Notes: generated by a model not told the origin, from the sequence alone. Positions 22,961 through 36,100 are shown, counted from the stretch's first letter. The stretch is DNA of 64,000 bases from Luscinia megarhynchos (GCA_034336665.1 CM067564.1:44948951-45012950); one strand, 5' to 3'. Numbers and translations are program-made.

Positions 22961-25900
22961 GCAAAAGGTGACTCTTAACTCCCTTTGTGCTTTCTGTTTT
23001 CTCCCTGTGCTTTGCTCCAGAGTCAAACCTGTCCTCAGATTTAAGACACTCCAATGGACGTATAAACTGTGCCCAGAAGTGGCTTCTGAAGCTGATTAAG
23101 TTTGCTCCCTATGAGGGACAGAGTGGACAGAGGTGATGAGGAAGTGCAGTAATTCAGGTTTGGGAGCACAGGGAGGGATGGGAATCCTCCTGCAGCATGG
23201 AGGGTATAAATAGGTTTCCTTTAGTTCATTGCTGCCATGGGAATCACCCAGAGTCTGGGAAATGTTTAATGTGAGTGTGCTCATCCTGGGTGATGCTGCT
23301 GAGCTGTGTCTTTCTCCTGACAGCCCCACAGACACAGGAATGGATGTTGTCCCTAGGATTGAAATGAGCTGTGGCAAAACCCTGCTCTGGTCATCCCTCG
23401 GGAGGCGTGTTGGGCTTCCAGACACCACTCTCACAACCAGAGCAATATTCCCCTAAAACCTTCCTGGAAATAAATGCCTTTCCCCATGCTTTCCATTCCT
23501 TATGCCAACATTCCTGTGCATAAAGCTGTCCTCCCAGGTCAAGTGTCTGGAGCTGCCACCCTTCACCAGGATGTGACTCCCGCATGGTTTGCTGGCTGTG
23601 TCATGCAGGAACACTCCCTTTCCTCGGAAGGAACTACATGGCAATTAAACCTCGAGCCACAGGCACCTTCCAAGTCTCATTTTCTTCTCTTTAACCCTCC
23701 CTCTGAGAAATCTCTCTCTGGATTGTGACTTTTTGACCAGGAAGTGAATTTGATGGCTCCATTCTCAAGCGTCACTCTTTGACTGGCCGCAGTCAACAAA
23801 CATCCTAATATTGTGCTCAGAAAAGTGACTAATGCCTCCTGTGTTGAATGAACTGGTAGACAGGCATGCATTTATTTTCCCTGTTCCTGTGTGTAATCAA
23901 CCTAGAAGGAATTCTTAAAATTTGATTTTTTTTTCCACAGTTTTTTTGGTGGGGACCCAGAGGAAGTGAGTGATGGAATTCAAATGCAGGAGTTGAAAGA
24001 TTTCTGCCATTATTTACTTGTGGTACAAAGATGGGTTGGCAGCATCAGATACATGATATGCACAATCCATTGTAGGTCCCTGGATGGTTTTAATTCTTCT
24101 GTAACTCAAACCAGCATTGAGTTGTCTTCACTCTCAATGAAGAACGTCATGTTTTCAAAATTTATTTGGTTTAGATCATTCAGATCTTCATTATCTTTCC
24201 TAAAAGTTTTTGATTTATAAGATGATGATAGTAGAAGAGTGGAATTGAGGATTCCAGCAGCAATCCTGTCACTTTTTTTTTCCCCCCTCTAGTTTAATTC
24301 TGGCAAAGTTTTGTGACAGTGTTTAAAAGGTGTTCTGTACTTTTTTTACTCCTTTTCTGTCTCGTTCCTGACTTGTTCCATCTATGTGAGTTTGTGACTC
24401 CATTACCTTCCTTGATCTCCAATCTGCCAGTAATTTCTGAGTTAATTAGCAAGAAGCTGACAGCAACAGGTTTGAGATTTTTTTCATGCTAAGATTTCAT
24501 TTTGGGAAACTGTGTGTTCCAGTTGGAGAAAGTATCTTTTGCCTGAGGGAATTCAGAAGTCTGCTTCCCTGTCATGCTGACCTGCAAAGCTGTTTCTCTC
24601 TCTGATGTTCATGTAAATTTTTATTTCGAAGGAATTTAACAAGATTCACCATTGTCAGCTGCCTCTCTCTGACAGCTGCTCAAGGATGTAGTTTAAAGTA
24701 AACCTGTAATTTTTTGGCACCTGTAGCTGAGTAAGATAAACCCAATCCTGATCCATACCAGTAATCATAGTCACTGTTGTATGGCTACAGAGTCTCCCAG
24801 AAGGTATTTTGGGTACATGAGTGCTGTATTTTATTCCCTGCAGATGGTTAGAAGTTCTGGAGTAATTCCAGAGAAGACAGGTTTATAATAAGCACTCACT
24901 TTTATTCAGAATTTTGCACTACTTCCTGGACAGTATGATAAACAGTTTCTTGAAAAAAAACGAAATCTTTTTATCTTGTTTGGAATCTTTCTGGGGGTTG
25001 CTGCCCCACATGCTAAAGACAGATCTGGCTGTTTTGATGTACAGGAAAATGCTTGAGGATCTGGTGTTTAAAGACTATGAAAAACCACTTTAGGGAGTAC
25101 TAGTATTTTCAACCACATACATTATTGCTCAGCTCTTTACATGAGGCATGTGCCATGTCTCCTCAGACAGTACAGAGAAATCTGTCTTCATTGAATCTGG
25201 GTGTCATTTTTAAACAGGAATAAAATCACATTGTTCTGAAACGCTGGACAGCATCACAAACCCCACTGTAAAATTCACCTAGTTGATTGATAATTTGTTG
25301 CTGCAGTGTGTGAAGTAGAATTGAGGTTTCTGACCCCTAAGAAAATGAATTGCCATTATGGTTTTGTTGTCTGAACACGTAAAGTCTGTGTTTCACCAAG
25401 TGTTTGTCAAAAGGGAGTAGAGTCCTTCAGTATTTAAAGGAGGGCATCACATTAAAACCGAGCTTGTACCACACTGCCTTTTTTCTCTCTCATCTTTTCC
25501 ATTTTTGGGTCAGATGATTCAGGTTTTCCTCAGTGCTTTTAACCTTTTGCCATCTGAGTGAGCTGCTCAGGGGACAGCAGAGCTGTGAGGCCATTGCTGA
25601 AAAAAATGCCACTGCTGGGAGAGCTCTGTTTCACTGTCTCACAATGTTTGCTTTCAGTTCTTAGCCCTTTGTTGCTCTATATTTCTCCAGCACTCAAGTG
25701 GCATCCTGGTAAACATTCCTCTTATCCTTTTACCTCTAACACTTTCCCCTTCTAGTAGAAATCCATGTGTGAGGTAGAGGAGAAAAAAAGGGTTTGTAGC
25801 TCCTATAATTTACTAACTTTTCATCAAAATGTAGACTTAATTGTTGGCAACAGAACAAAATACCAGATCATTACTGTTTCTTACTTTGATTTGGACAAAA

Positions 25901-26579
25901 ATTTCCATACTTTGCTGGATGTTACATCATAAAATCATCCTCTTATTTTGTTCCCCAAATAATAAAGTGAGTAACACTTCAACTTCCTTTGTGAAACGCA
26001 GGAGAGAATTTCCAGTGCACTTTGTGGGCTGTCCTGTCTTTTAATATTTTGAAATACATTTTAAAACATTCATAGGGGTATTCAAGTGTACAGGAGTGTA
26101 TAGGACAGCAGAGAGTAGCTGGATTATTTGGAGGCAGAGTGGTAGAGATGGCAGAAATATATTTGAAAATACCTTCCAAATAGTTCATGTGGTTCTTTGC
26201 AGTACAGAAATTCGTCACTGAGCAGACCTGAAACAATGATTGTGTTTGAAAAGCAGAGGCTAAATTCAGATTTTTAAATGGCTTTATGTCCTCATGGAAG
26301 ACCAAGTATTTTATCTTGTTTTGAACATCATAAATCTGCCAAAGGCAGCAGAGTTAGAACAGACCCACATTGCTGCAAGTGAAAGCTGAATTTGGTCCTT
26401 CTTGTTCTGTGCTTTTTAGTCATGTGATAATCTTTCCATAAATCGTGTACTTGAAAGGTTTTCTTACTTCCTGCTTTTACCAATCAGATCATGTAAAATG
26501 CAGATGAGCCCAGCTTCTGGTTTATTAAGCATAAGCAGAGCACCCCCTCTAAATCCCCTTTTGGTCACACCAGCCCTGT

Positions 26580-27620
26580 TTTCCCCTCATTTGAAAAGAA
26601 GACAGCAAGAATGACAAAGTTTGACTAATAAAGCGGAGTTTTTTGGTCTCCTCCCTTTCTTATTCTGACCTGTACTTTGCTTTCGTTATAAAGCGAATGT
26701 AGAAATGACCCAGTGGGAGTGGTGAAACTGCAGCAGAGAAACAAAAACTATTTGGATTCATCCGAAAGCTGTTCATTTGCTTGCTCCTCTTTTTATTAAC
26801 GGCTCGAAGCGTGCAGCCTGTCTTGTTCTGACTACGTGTCTGTCAGCAAGATCAGAGGTAATTCTTCATCTGTCTCTTTCCTTTTAATAGTGCTTTAATT
26901 TTACCAGAGAAGCTATTTATATCTTTATGATTATCTGTTATTTTAACTGCTTTAAATATGTGCTTAAAGCAGCCTGATGGGCATACTCTGTCGATCTGGG
27001 TGAGCTCCTTTTCCAGTAACTTTTATGGGCTTTTTGAGTAAAGAAAAGGAGGGGGGGTTAGATTCAGATCTGTGTTTTACAGGTGGAAATCCCAGCTCTC
27101 TTCACTGGAGGTTGCAAAACAACTTTCAGCAGACAGCAGCAGCCAAAATTTAGTCTATAATGGGTTTTTGTTTTAATCATCCACGTCTACCACGATGAAC
27201 ATCTCTCTGTGCTGTTGGTGTTGCCAGCACTTTCGTGTTAGGGAAAGTACATTACTGTAAACTGATGAGCAAGTTCTTGTTGCTGTTTGCTCTGGCGGGG
27301 TAGGATATTTTTAGAAAGTCGCTTCAGAAGTGTAGAACTTCCTGATACTTTTCTGTTCATTTGCTTCCAACTGAAAACGCGGGACTGGCAGCGTTTAGAT
27401 CCCGAGAGGATCTCTGTCCCAAGGCACGGGAAGTGTTCCTGGTCCCTGGCTGCGAGTGCAGGTTGTTAGAGTTATGAGACCAGAGGTATGTTAATGACCA
27501 AAGAAAAGTTTGGTTTGGCTGGTGGATGAAGCAGCACTGGCAAAAAAACCTCCTAAATATCGCCGGGTAATTTCGTGCTCCTTAACGCCTTTGCAAGGTT
27601 TTTGCGTGGGGGAAGGAAGG
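26580..27620. promoter_or_regulatory. Possible enhancer or alternative promoter
   Basis: The part 26580-27000 has many ATTA/TTAAT-type homeodomain-like motifs, a TTATAAAG near 26686, and a donor-like AGAG|GTAATT near 26858. The part 27287-27610 is CpG-enriched relative to the flanks (clusters at 27295-27460 and 27558-27607) and includes a 60-codon + frame (27287-27469) and a donor-like CAGAG|GTATGT near 27484. In birds such CpG-retaining spots are often unmethylated regulatory elements or alternative first exons. Function is inferred from composition only. Confidence 0.25.
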
Positions 27621-27624
27621 AAGG
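27610..27624 (+). repeat. GGAA simple repeat, about 4 units
   Basis: A short run of GGAA units. Arrays of GGAA can bind ETS factors, but this one is short and could be incidental. Confidence 0.7.
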
Positions 27625-28130
27625 ACAAACGGAAATCCTTTAGATTTTGCTAACACTACCTTAGATAGCCACTTCTGGAGCTGTTCCAGAGATCTGACTG
27701 GGTGTATTTCTGTGGTCTTCACGTGAAACCTTTCCTGGAGCATTGATCCTGGAAGGTCTTGGTTCTTCTTGCTTGTGTAGCACCAGCAAATGTGGTTTGC
27801 TGTGAATGTGTGTGTGTGCAAGGGGAGGTGGTGGCTGTATGGGAAACGGCAAAATGACAAGTTTAAAGAAAGAAGGACCCTCTGGTTACATGCCTTGGTT
27901 TTAAAAGAATATTGCCAGGTGCTTCATGATATGTGTAAGCGTGGCTTCTGATGTTTGCATTCATTTTCGTGGTTGCAGTATAGGTCAGTTTGTCTCTGAA
28001 AGAGCAGATTTTCTGAAGTGCTTGGTGAGCTTGTCAGTCCAAGGACTTGGAAGAACAGCAGTCAGCTGTACTGAGCAGGGAAAATGTACATCAGAACCTT
28101 TAAGTTAAAGGTTAAAATTAGAGTTTTCTG

Positions 28131-28208
28131 CCTGTCATCTTGGCCATGTGATGGCATTCTTCTGTGCTGCAGTTTCCTATCTGGAAAATGAGGATTAATA
28201 ATACCTCT
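28131..28208 (+). mobile_element. MIR-type SINE relic, + strand
   Basis: The blocks 'cttggccatgtgatgg' (eroded from CTTGGGCAAGTCACTT), 'tgtgctgcagtttcctatct' and 'ggaaaatgaggattaataat' followed by ACCTC fit the MIR segment CTGTGCCTCAGTTTCCTCATCTGTAAAATGAGGATAATAATACCT, written here only as a family description. The match is clearer than at 19.9 kb. It ends where a CR1 tail begins at 28213. Confidence 0.65.
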
Positions 28209-28212
28209 TGGT

Positions 28213-28314
28213 AGATGTGGTGCTTAGGTACATGGTGTAGTGGTGGCCCTGGCAGTGATGGGTTAATGGTTGACTCAATGATCTTAGAGGGCTTTTCCAG
28301 CCTTAATGATTCTG
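28213..28314 (+). mobile_element. CR1 LINE fragment, 3' end, + strand
   Basis: The segment reads 'gatgtggtgcttaggtacat', 'gtagtggtggccctggcagt', 'gatgggttaatggttgactc' and 'gatcttagagggcttttcca', ending with one partial octamer (ATGATTCTG). It shares its tail type with the copy at 7066-7314. It abuts the MIR relic, perhaps because CR1 inserted beside or into it. Confidence 0.9.
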
Positions 28315-28640
28315 CCTTTATTTCCTCATGTGAAGGAAACGGAATTAATTAATTACTGTTGTTGTCTCAACATAATCTGCAAGAATCAAGAATTGCTACA
28401 GTCAGGAATTCTTCCAAGTGACCGTAAAAGTTTGACAAACAAGACATGATAAGTTACAATTAATGGTTAAACTCTATTCCTATAGCAGCTCATGCCAGTA
28501 CTCTCATTGCTTCTGTTGAGTTGCAAGCTGATTAGAGCCTAAAATTAGGTTTGTTGAAGAGCAAGAAGAGTTTACATGGAGGGTAGTCATTACCATCAGC
28601 TAAATAAGATTTTATTTAAATTGAAATTGTACAGTAAGAC

Positions 28641-28692
28641 ATGGTCAAGGAGTTGGAAGTAGATGATCTTGAAGTCCCTGCCCAACCTGACA
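28641..28692 (+). mobile_element. Probable short CR1 remnant, + strand
   Basis: The phrase 'catggtcaaggagttggaag' then 'tagatgatcttgaagtccct' and 'gcccaacctgacacc' resembles the last part of the CR1 3' region ('catggcagggggttggaact', 'agatgatctttaaggtccct', 'tccaaccc'). There is no octamer and the match is short, so this is tentative. Confidence 0.55.
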
Positions 28693-31600
28693 CCTTCAGT
28701 GACCACCTCAAGATGACAAAATTCTCACAGATTTGCTGGCATGGGAGTTGTGTTCAATGATTAACTGCCTGTGGTTTTTTAAAAATTCTTTTTAATGTGT
28801 ATTTCTCCAGATTAAAAAATAACTCAGCTCTTTGAAATTTGGATTTCAGCCTCCTTGCTCAAAAGCTGTGAATGTGCTAACATACATTTACAGGGTGTAA
28901 GAAGCTGACTAAGTAGAAATGCAGTGTACAGTAGGTAAGCGAAATGATACTGTCTTTTCTTGCTATTTAAGCTGAAATTTTAAATGGTAAATCAGTGAAT
29001 AGTTTTAAAAATATTTATAGTTTTGCTACCCATTTCCAAGTTGTTAAGGGAGGAAAGGTTGTCCTCATTTTTGCTGAAAAAGTGGACATGAGAAGAGCAG
29101 AGTTTCGCCCTCCCTGGCTTGCTTGATCATGCCTGGGATAAACTTGGTGTCCCTGTTGTCAGTAAAATGAGGTACATGGAGTTGTTCACAGGTTCAGAAA
29201 TTCTTCAGTGATCCTAAACCTCTATGAAAAAAAGAGATGGAAACTTCTGTAATAATTAGTACCAGTGGTTTTTAACCAGCTTTTAGAAACAAAGCTTTGC
29301 AATGTGTTTGCACCTACATGGCAGCTGAAGAACCTGCCTATTTTTTGTCCTTTCTTTCAACCCTCTGCCTAACCACAGCACACATCAAAGTATTACCAAA
29401 AAACTGAGCGTAGGAATTCATATTTGAAGAGCATTATCCATAGATGACTTCATGTTTATTCCAGTCTTCCTTATTTTGAGGTTCTGAAATGCTTTTGTAA
29501 CTTTTTCCATTCACATCCCTGCCTTGAATTGGAGCCATGTTGAAAATGATTTTGCATTCTCTAATGAAAACTTCCAAAATTTGCATCCAGCTCCAGCAAC
29601 ACATTAATGTTATAGCCCTTTCTTTCCTAATCTGCGGAAAGGAGCAAATGAAAATAAATAGAAGCTGGCATGTTTCTTCTTGTGCAGTTTTATTGGTGTG
29701 CGTGTTTGTTCATTTGTCTCTTCACTTGTAGAATTCCGTGATCTTACAGAGTGGTTTGAGGTTTGGTCAGAATTGGTGAGACTTTGCTATTTTTCACATT
29801 TCAACCATTTCTGACATTTTCGTGCAATAGAAACAATGCAGCAGAGGAGCCACTGTTCTTTTGAAAATAGCCATTAGATACATTGGTGCCATCTCACTGC
29901 TTTGAGAAGATTTAAAGAGTATCTTGATGGATTTTTGACCGTATTTTAATGAAGATTTGGAGAGACCCATTTATTTTTATTTCCATGCCCAATTGTCCAA
30001 AGCTTGCTAAGAGAGTGACAGACATATTCCAAAATGTGGATTTTATGCACAACTCCAATAGGGATGCTTGCAGCTCTTGCTGGTTTTTATGTGGACTATC
30101 TGGGTTGCTGCTTTCAAGGGTTTACCCCTTACCTACTATCACCCATTACATAGTTTTCGTGCTTTAACTTAAAATGGGAGAGAATTTGGCTGTATCCTAA
30201 GCACGGGACTGAGCAGCAGCACGTGGAACAGGGGTTTGATCAGACCTATGTGACTGCTGGAATATGGGTTTGAGCGTGGTGGCGCAGCCACAGCTGTATT
30301 TTCTTTTAAAAGCAGCACTCTGTGCTGTACACGCTGTAACAACAATAACACTCTGAAGCAAGAGGTCACATTGATCCACACTGGAGTTCACTGGTCCTCA
30401 GACTTCAGCTGAGGCCAGAAATGAACTGAAACAACCTTTCCAGCATTTGCTTTTCCTAGTGCCAGTGGAGGAGCGGGGAGCGGCCTCCTGGAGTTTTCAG
30501 GGAAACTCATTGTTCACATAAACCCTGAGAAGGAATTTCCCTTCCTTCTTGGCCTGCTAGGCATGCAGTGAACCATACAGTTTGCTTTAGCTACATACCA
30601 TCTGCATTTTATTTTTGTTTTGTTTACTGACCTTCCACCCTCCAGTGTATCGCTGTGTTGTGTAGTCCCCCTTTGGCAGCAGTCTGGGATTTGCTGCTGG
30701 TATTCTGCGAGTTGTTGGTCAGGGAGAAAGTGGAAATAGGTATAAATTTCACCTGTATTGTGCCTTCAGGGGAATGGGCACTAGTGGTTTGATTATTTTG
30801 GGGTTGCAGTTTTCCTGGAGCCTGTGTGGTTATATATTTTGTCCGTGTGCTGGGACCTGCGCTCCCAGGAGGGCATTGCTCTCCTGAGGATGAGAGCAGC
30901 TTCTTGCTTGTCTTCCTAAAGAAGATCTAAATGTGGTGCACTGCAAGAACACCCCCAGCCTCCAGGAGTCCTGTGCTGCTGGAGCTGGGGCTCTCCGGGG
31001 TGCTGGTGACATCCCTGTGCAGACCTGGGGTGGTGACACTGTGGTGGCCAAACACCACAGCAGCCGTGTTCACCCTGGGCTCTGGTGGTGGAGGCTTCCA
31101 GCAAAGACACAAAATGCTGTGTACAAGCCCTTGGGGCTCAGGTGCTGCCTTACAGGGAAAGGGCCTCATTGCTCTGGGATCCAGGCTGGATCTGTGCCTC
31201 TTGGAAATACCATGGCCAAGGCAATAAAACCACCCAGAAATGCCAGGAGCTGGCTTTGCAAAGATTAGTATTGTTATTGACGGTTTTTCATTAACTAGGC
31301 TTCTCCAGCTTCCTGTTATCAGGCGTATTTGAGAGTTGACTCTGCTGTATTGTATCAGAGTTCCTTTCTCCTGCTTCATGGTCCAGAAGTTCGGCTTTTC
31401 TTTTGAGATAGTATTAAGCTGTTTATTCAGTATCCCTTGTGATCTAAACATGGCCACATTGTTTTGAGACACAAATCTTCAGTATCATTGCGGTCACTGT
31501 ATGAGCCTCTTCAAAGCTGGGTGAGATTGAACAATTGGTTAATGTTCAGTGAGCAAAAATTTCCTTTTTCTGTACAGAACTTGCATCCAGCAGCAATGTG

Positions 31601-33057
31601 ATGATAGGACTGCATGCCCACATTTAGTAAAACAGTCTCCTACCAAGAGTTCCTGCTGTTAAATAAATCAAAACATGCTATTTCACTGGGTGACTTGTGG
31701 AAAATTAAGTAAAAGTTTTATAATTGTAGCCTCTGCAAATGGTAAATAGCACATCACAATAAAGTCGTTCAAGTCTCCTTACATAAATTGTTTATATGCT
31801 GCTAATCCTTTTTTACAATGAACATTCAGGGGCCTTTTAGTATAGGGAATTTCTATAATCGTGTGGTTACTTACGCATTTGACTTCCATGGTTTGGCTGA
31901 CAAACACATTGAGAATTTTTAAATCTGAATCTCCTACCTGAGCACAGTTGGAAGTTTCTTGTGTGGAATACTTGTCAAATCTCCTGTTACAGCTGCAGAA
32001 TAATCTGGGTTACACTGACTCTGCAAAAGAAAGAGATTGCACAAAATGCATTTTGTTGTCAGTCTTTCCAGAGTGAAATTTCATCCTTCTTGCAGTACCT
32101 TTGTCCCCAACATACTGCTAATGATCCTTTCCTTTTCACTTGCACACCAAGTGCTAAATCTTCCTTCGTGAATGCTTGCATGTTGAAACCTGGGAGAGAC
32201 CTTCTGTAGCCTTAACCTTTACTTGCCATGGAGAGCAGCCAGCACATACCAAAGCACTGGTGGAGAGGTCGGGATGCGATGGCCAGCGCGCACTCGCTGC
32301 ACCGGGAGCGATGTCCCTGGGCTTGGCCGGAAACATTTAACCCAAAGCTCCAGATCTGTGCTGTTCCTTGTAGAGGAAAACATGAAAGGGGACTGGTTCT
32401 CAAAGGATTAAGTTCTCAAGGTTTTAGAAGACATAAAGCAGATTCATTCACGTGTGACCTTCAGCACGTTACATGTACATGTGTGGGCTGGGAGGCTTGA
32501 GGAGAGGCTGAGCTGAAATTAGGGCTGCCCTAAAGTCTGCACTCAAACTCTGTGGAATATAACAATGCACTGAGAGCAGCATGGTTGGGTGAAAGTACAT
32601 GGTCAAATTTTCCCTCAAACCCTCAAATATGGATAGTAAATAAGAACATGTTGTTGTTTTGGTGACCTTTCTTCAGCTGTACTCATCTGGTTGCTCTATA
32701 CCCATGCTCTCTCCAAAGAGGAACTCACAGGGAAATAAATAAGGTATCACTGATGGTGCCAGAGTGAATTTGCTTATAGACACGTGAGCATGAATGGTGT
32801 TATGAAATAGAACAAGTCAGGTGTAGGGAATTTTCAGATCCCAAGAGGAAAATAATTTTGGAGAAGTATAGACAAGTTTGAAGCATTATTAGTAGAAGTG
32901 AAAGTTGGTAGACCTTTTTTTTTTTTTGCTGCCACCCAATTCCCTATGTTTTGGCAGCAGACGAGGGTTTTGTTTTGTTTTGTTTTGTTTTTTTTCTCCA
33001 TGAGATTCAAGAAACATGAACAAGCCTGCATGGATTTTTATAACATGATACTCACAT
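28693..33057. other. Non-coding stretch with GC block 30.83-31.26 kb and CpG spot
   Basis: Mostly AT-rich sequence with short frames. The block 30830-31260 is G+C-richer and carries overlapping frames on both strands, including the 181-codon - frame 30927-31472. A tight CpG cluster lies at 32266-32332. A T-run and GTTTT repeat lie at 32917-32994. No gene family or repeat is otherwise recognised. Confidence 0.5.
32967..32994 (+). repeat. GTTTT simple repeat
   Basis: Four GTTTT units run into a T-run. A second T-run lies at about 32917-32930. The region is likely length-variable. Confidence 0.85.
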
Positions 33058-33134
33058 CATGGGATCACAGAATAATTTAAGTTGGAAGGGATTTTGTGAG
33101 GTCTCCAGTCCAACCTCCTACTCAGAGCAGGATA
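33058..33134 (-). mobile_element. CR1 LINE fragment, extreme 3' end, - strand
   Basis: On + the sequence reads 'catgggatcacagaataatt', 'taagttggaagggatttt' and 'gaggtctccagtccaacctc' followed by CTACTCAGAGCAGG. This is the antisense of a CR1 subfamily 3' end. Only about 75 bp remain before similarity stops. Confidence 0.82.
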
Positions 33135-36100
33135 AGCTTTCTCTGGCATTTACCTGGTAATGTCGCTGCAAATGAAGTTTTAGAAATAGTTGTGATTATT
33201 CAGTCATTGTAGTGAAAAAATACCTGGCAGAATAAAGGCCACCAGTCAATGCTGTGAAAGAAAATAATTAATTTCCAAAAAGCGGGTGGTTTTGGGAGAT
33301 GGAGGCAAAGAGGATAAAGGGAAGATCAGACATGGAAATAATTAATTTATTTTAACTGACCATCCCTGTACTGATTTTCATCAATTACCAGAAAAAATAG
33401 TTTAACTAACCCGTTAAGTGATGCCAGTATTGGGGCCATTTGCCCATCTTTATCCTAATCCAGGCTTTGACCCTGCTCTGGTGCAGAATTTGTGCAGTGG
33501 GATGGCTGCAAAGAGGGGCAGAGTTGATGCAGAATTGGGAGAGTGTGAATGGCAGGAGGATATGTGGGTTCCCCTGTTCCAGCACAGCTGTGTTTTATAC
33601 TGGACTCAGCTGGACTGCCCTTGGAATTGCTGGAAGAGTTGGAGATCTCCTGATAAATCTTATCTAGCAAAATGTTTTATGCATATCAGTAATCCACATG
33701 AAATTAGGATTTTGTGCACTGAGGCCTTAATTTTTAGTAACAGTTACTTCTGAAATTCCTTTATGAACTGAAAAAACAATAAAATAATTATTGAAATATT
33801 ATATGTCTTTTAAAAAGTGGGATTTCCTGACTTCATAATTAGATGTAGTGGATTGACTTCAGAGTCTGAGTATTCCCAGTGAAGACTGGGGATTATTATT
33901 GCTGAATTTAAATGATACTTGAAGTGAAAATAATGTGACACAAATGTTGGACCTGGAAAGAAGAGCAAAGCTGATTTTTTTTTCAGTGTAACTAACGGAG
34001 CTAAGGAGAGAGTTAATTCCTGGGTACCAGCTGAGGCCGGTGGAGGGACGTGGGTACATGTACTGAGGGAATTGACAAATCTTAGAACTATCCAGAACAT
34101 TTGGAAGAAGAGGAGTTCAGATAAGCCCCTTTGAAAAGCAGGAAGGTGTGCTTGTTAAAATCAGTCCTTGCTGTGAGCTGCAGGTCTCAGCACTGCTTGG
34201 CACTACTGCTCATCCAAGGAACATCTTGGCACAAGCTGGGCTTGACCAGGAAATGTATTTTTCTGGACTTTAATGTTGAGGGGAAGCAGCTTCGCTTCTC
34301 TTTGAAGGCGTGCCTGGGGAAGGTGTATCACAAATGGCTCTGCCTCAGCAAGTTGATAAAAGCATGTCTGGGTGACAATAAATGTTCTCAGCTTTGCCTT
34401 AAGCTGCCACTTCCTTTGAAGTTCCTGTAGTTCCATTATATGATGTTTGCAATGCTGGGAGAAGTATCTCAAACATATTTACAAGGCAATTTCTGTGTTA
34501 CAGAAAACTCCCAGAAGGTGAGAGAAAAATCTTCATAGAAAAATGAGGACCCTACTCCCCAAGGCAGATTTACAAGGTAAAAATCTCATTTATCCCAGTG
34601 GCTTTAGTCCATGCTTCTCTGTGCAACCTGTCACTTCCCAGTTTTATTAAAATCTTTGTCCCTCCTAATTCAGGCTCAACCTGCAGAGGAATTTTACTTC
34701 TCTTTCCATCAGTCCATCACAGGAGGGGAAAGAAAGAGAATATCAAAAACTGCATTATGGCTTAGTTGTCAGGGCAGATAGAGTTAAAGGGAGCATCTGA
34801 GAAAATGTAAGGTTTTAATCCTACACTAATTGTAGTGATAGTGAGTAAAATCGGGCTGCAGAGTAAAGGCTTTATTAAATAATATTCTAGGTGTTGGTTT
34901 AAATTTGGCCTCTAATGTGTAGGAAAACTGACAGAGGAATGAGCAGTGCAGAAGAGACTTCTGGTGTCTGAGTCTTTCATACCCAGCAGAAACTGACAGG
35001 GTTTAGTAGCAGCCTTGTTTTTTCCATTTAGCTGCATCTCTTTTTCTGGGAAATGTGTCCTATTGTGGAGTTTTATCTGCTTTACATCTGCTTAAGGTTC
35101 CAGCTTGCTGCACTTCAGATCTTCCATGGCCAGGAGATTGCAGCAGCTCATATCCCTGTTATTTGGTATACAGATGCAGCAGGAATGATAAAGGCAGTGT
35201 GGAAGCAGGAACCTATTTCTAACCCAGTGACAGATACAGCCACAGAAACAGTGATGGGTGATAGCAGTGCAGTGTTGTTAACAAAATGTGCTTCATTTCA
35301 AAGGCAAATACCCCTTCAGACCTCCACTTCTGCCCTGGGAAACAGCTGTTGGCATTACCAGAAGGGTGTTTGGGCACAGACAATTTATAGGAATCTTATG
35401 CAACCTCCAAGTAAATGTTCAAACTGGGTGTAGCAGCCGTGGCTGGATCAGGTGGGAGGTCAGGACTCAGGCAATGTGGAGCCTGCTTTTATCTTGGAGA
35501 GTCATGCTGTTATTTCAGCATACCACTTACTTTCTCTGTGAATTAGCCTCCTGAGTTTTGCAAAGTAAATCTAAAGGTTTCAGTCTATCAAAACATGGAG
35601 ATACAGGGATGGGAAGGGTGGGTTTGTTCATCAATATAAGGATAGCATGAAAGGTGACTCAGATACAACAGGTGCTGAGGAATCCACTGAATCCATGTGG
35701 CTGTTTAGGATGGGGGAAAAAAAGCCCCCACTTTTTTTGTTGTTCTGAAAAGTGAGATTTGCCAGAGAATTCACAGAATTAAATGAAGAGGTTCCTGTGG
35801 AGGGAGATTGGGTGCAGCCCTAGCTGTCAGCCATGGGAATGCTAGAGGAGAATTGCAGGTAGGTAGGTGGATAAACAAGGACAGGAGCTGTAATTACTGC
35901 CTGCTGTTTGGAAAGCACCCTGGTGCTCTCCAGGCCTCCCAGTGCAGCCCTGCGATGCCAACCCACTGCAGAGGAGCCACAGCTGGCTGCCAGCGATTCA
36001 TATCCATTTTGTGGAGTGGCTTTGAGATCTGCAGATGATAGAGCTGCTAAGTGTTGTTATGAATGATTCAGAGCTTCTGGCTCCTGTTGCCATACATGGA

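Larger units (their letters stand above)
22961..28130. other. Non-coding stretch with CpG-enriched part at 26.6-27.6 kb
   Basis: From 22.96 to 26.5 kb there are short overlapping frames on both strands (for example 23096-23456 and 23391-23728, and 25979-26305 on -) and no recognisable repeats. From 26.58 to 27.62 kb the sequence becomes information-rich and CpG-enriched, described separately. No full gene is evident. Confidence 0.45.

Noticed and set aside
29130..29180. Phrase similar to the CR1 block 'gcctgggatagtggaaggtg'
   Set aside because: Only the first and a few later words agree, no 3' tail follows, and the match is too short to call a repeat.
29263..29277. CAGTGGTTTTTAACC resembling a hAT (Charlie-type) terminal repeat
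   Set aside because: I found no inverted partner terminal repeat or 8-bp target duplication nearby, and 15 bp alone is not enough.
34501..34577. Acceptor (TGTGTTACAG) and AAG|GTAAAA donor bracketing 77 bases
   Set aside because: All three frames between the sites contain stop codons, so it is not a coding exon. It shows how often splice-like pairs occur by chance here.
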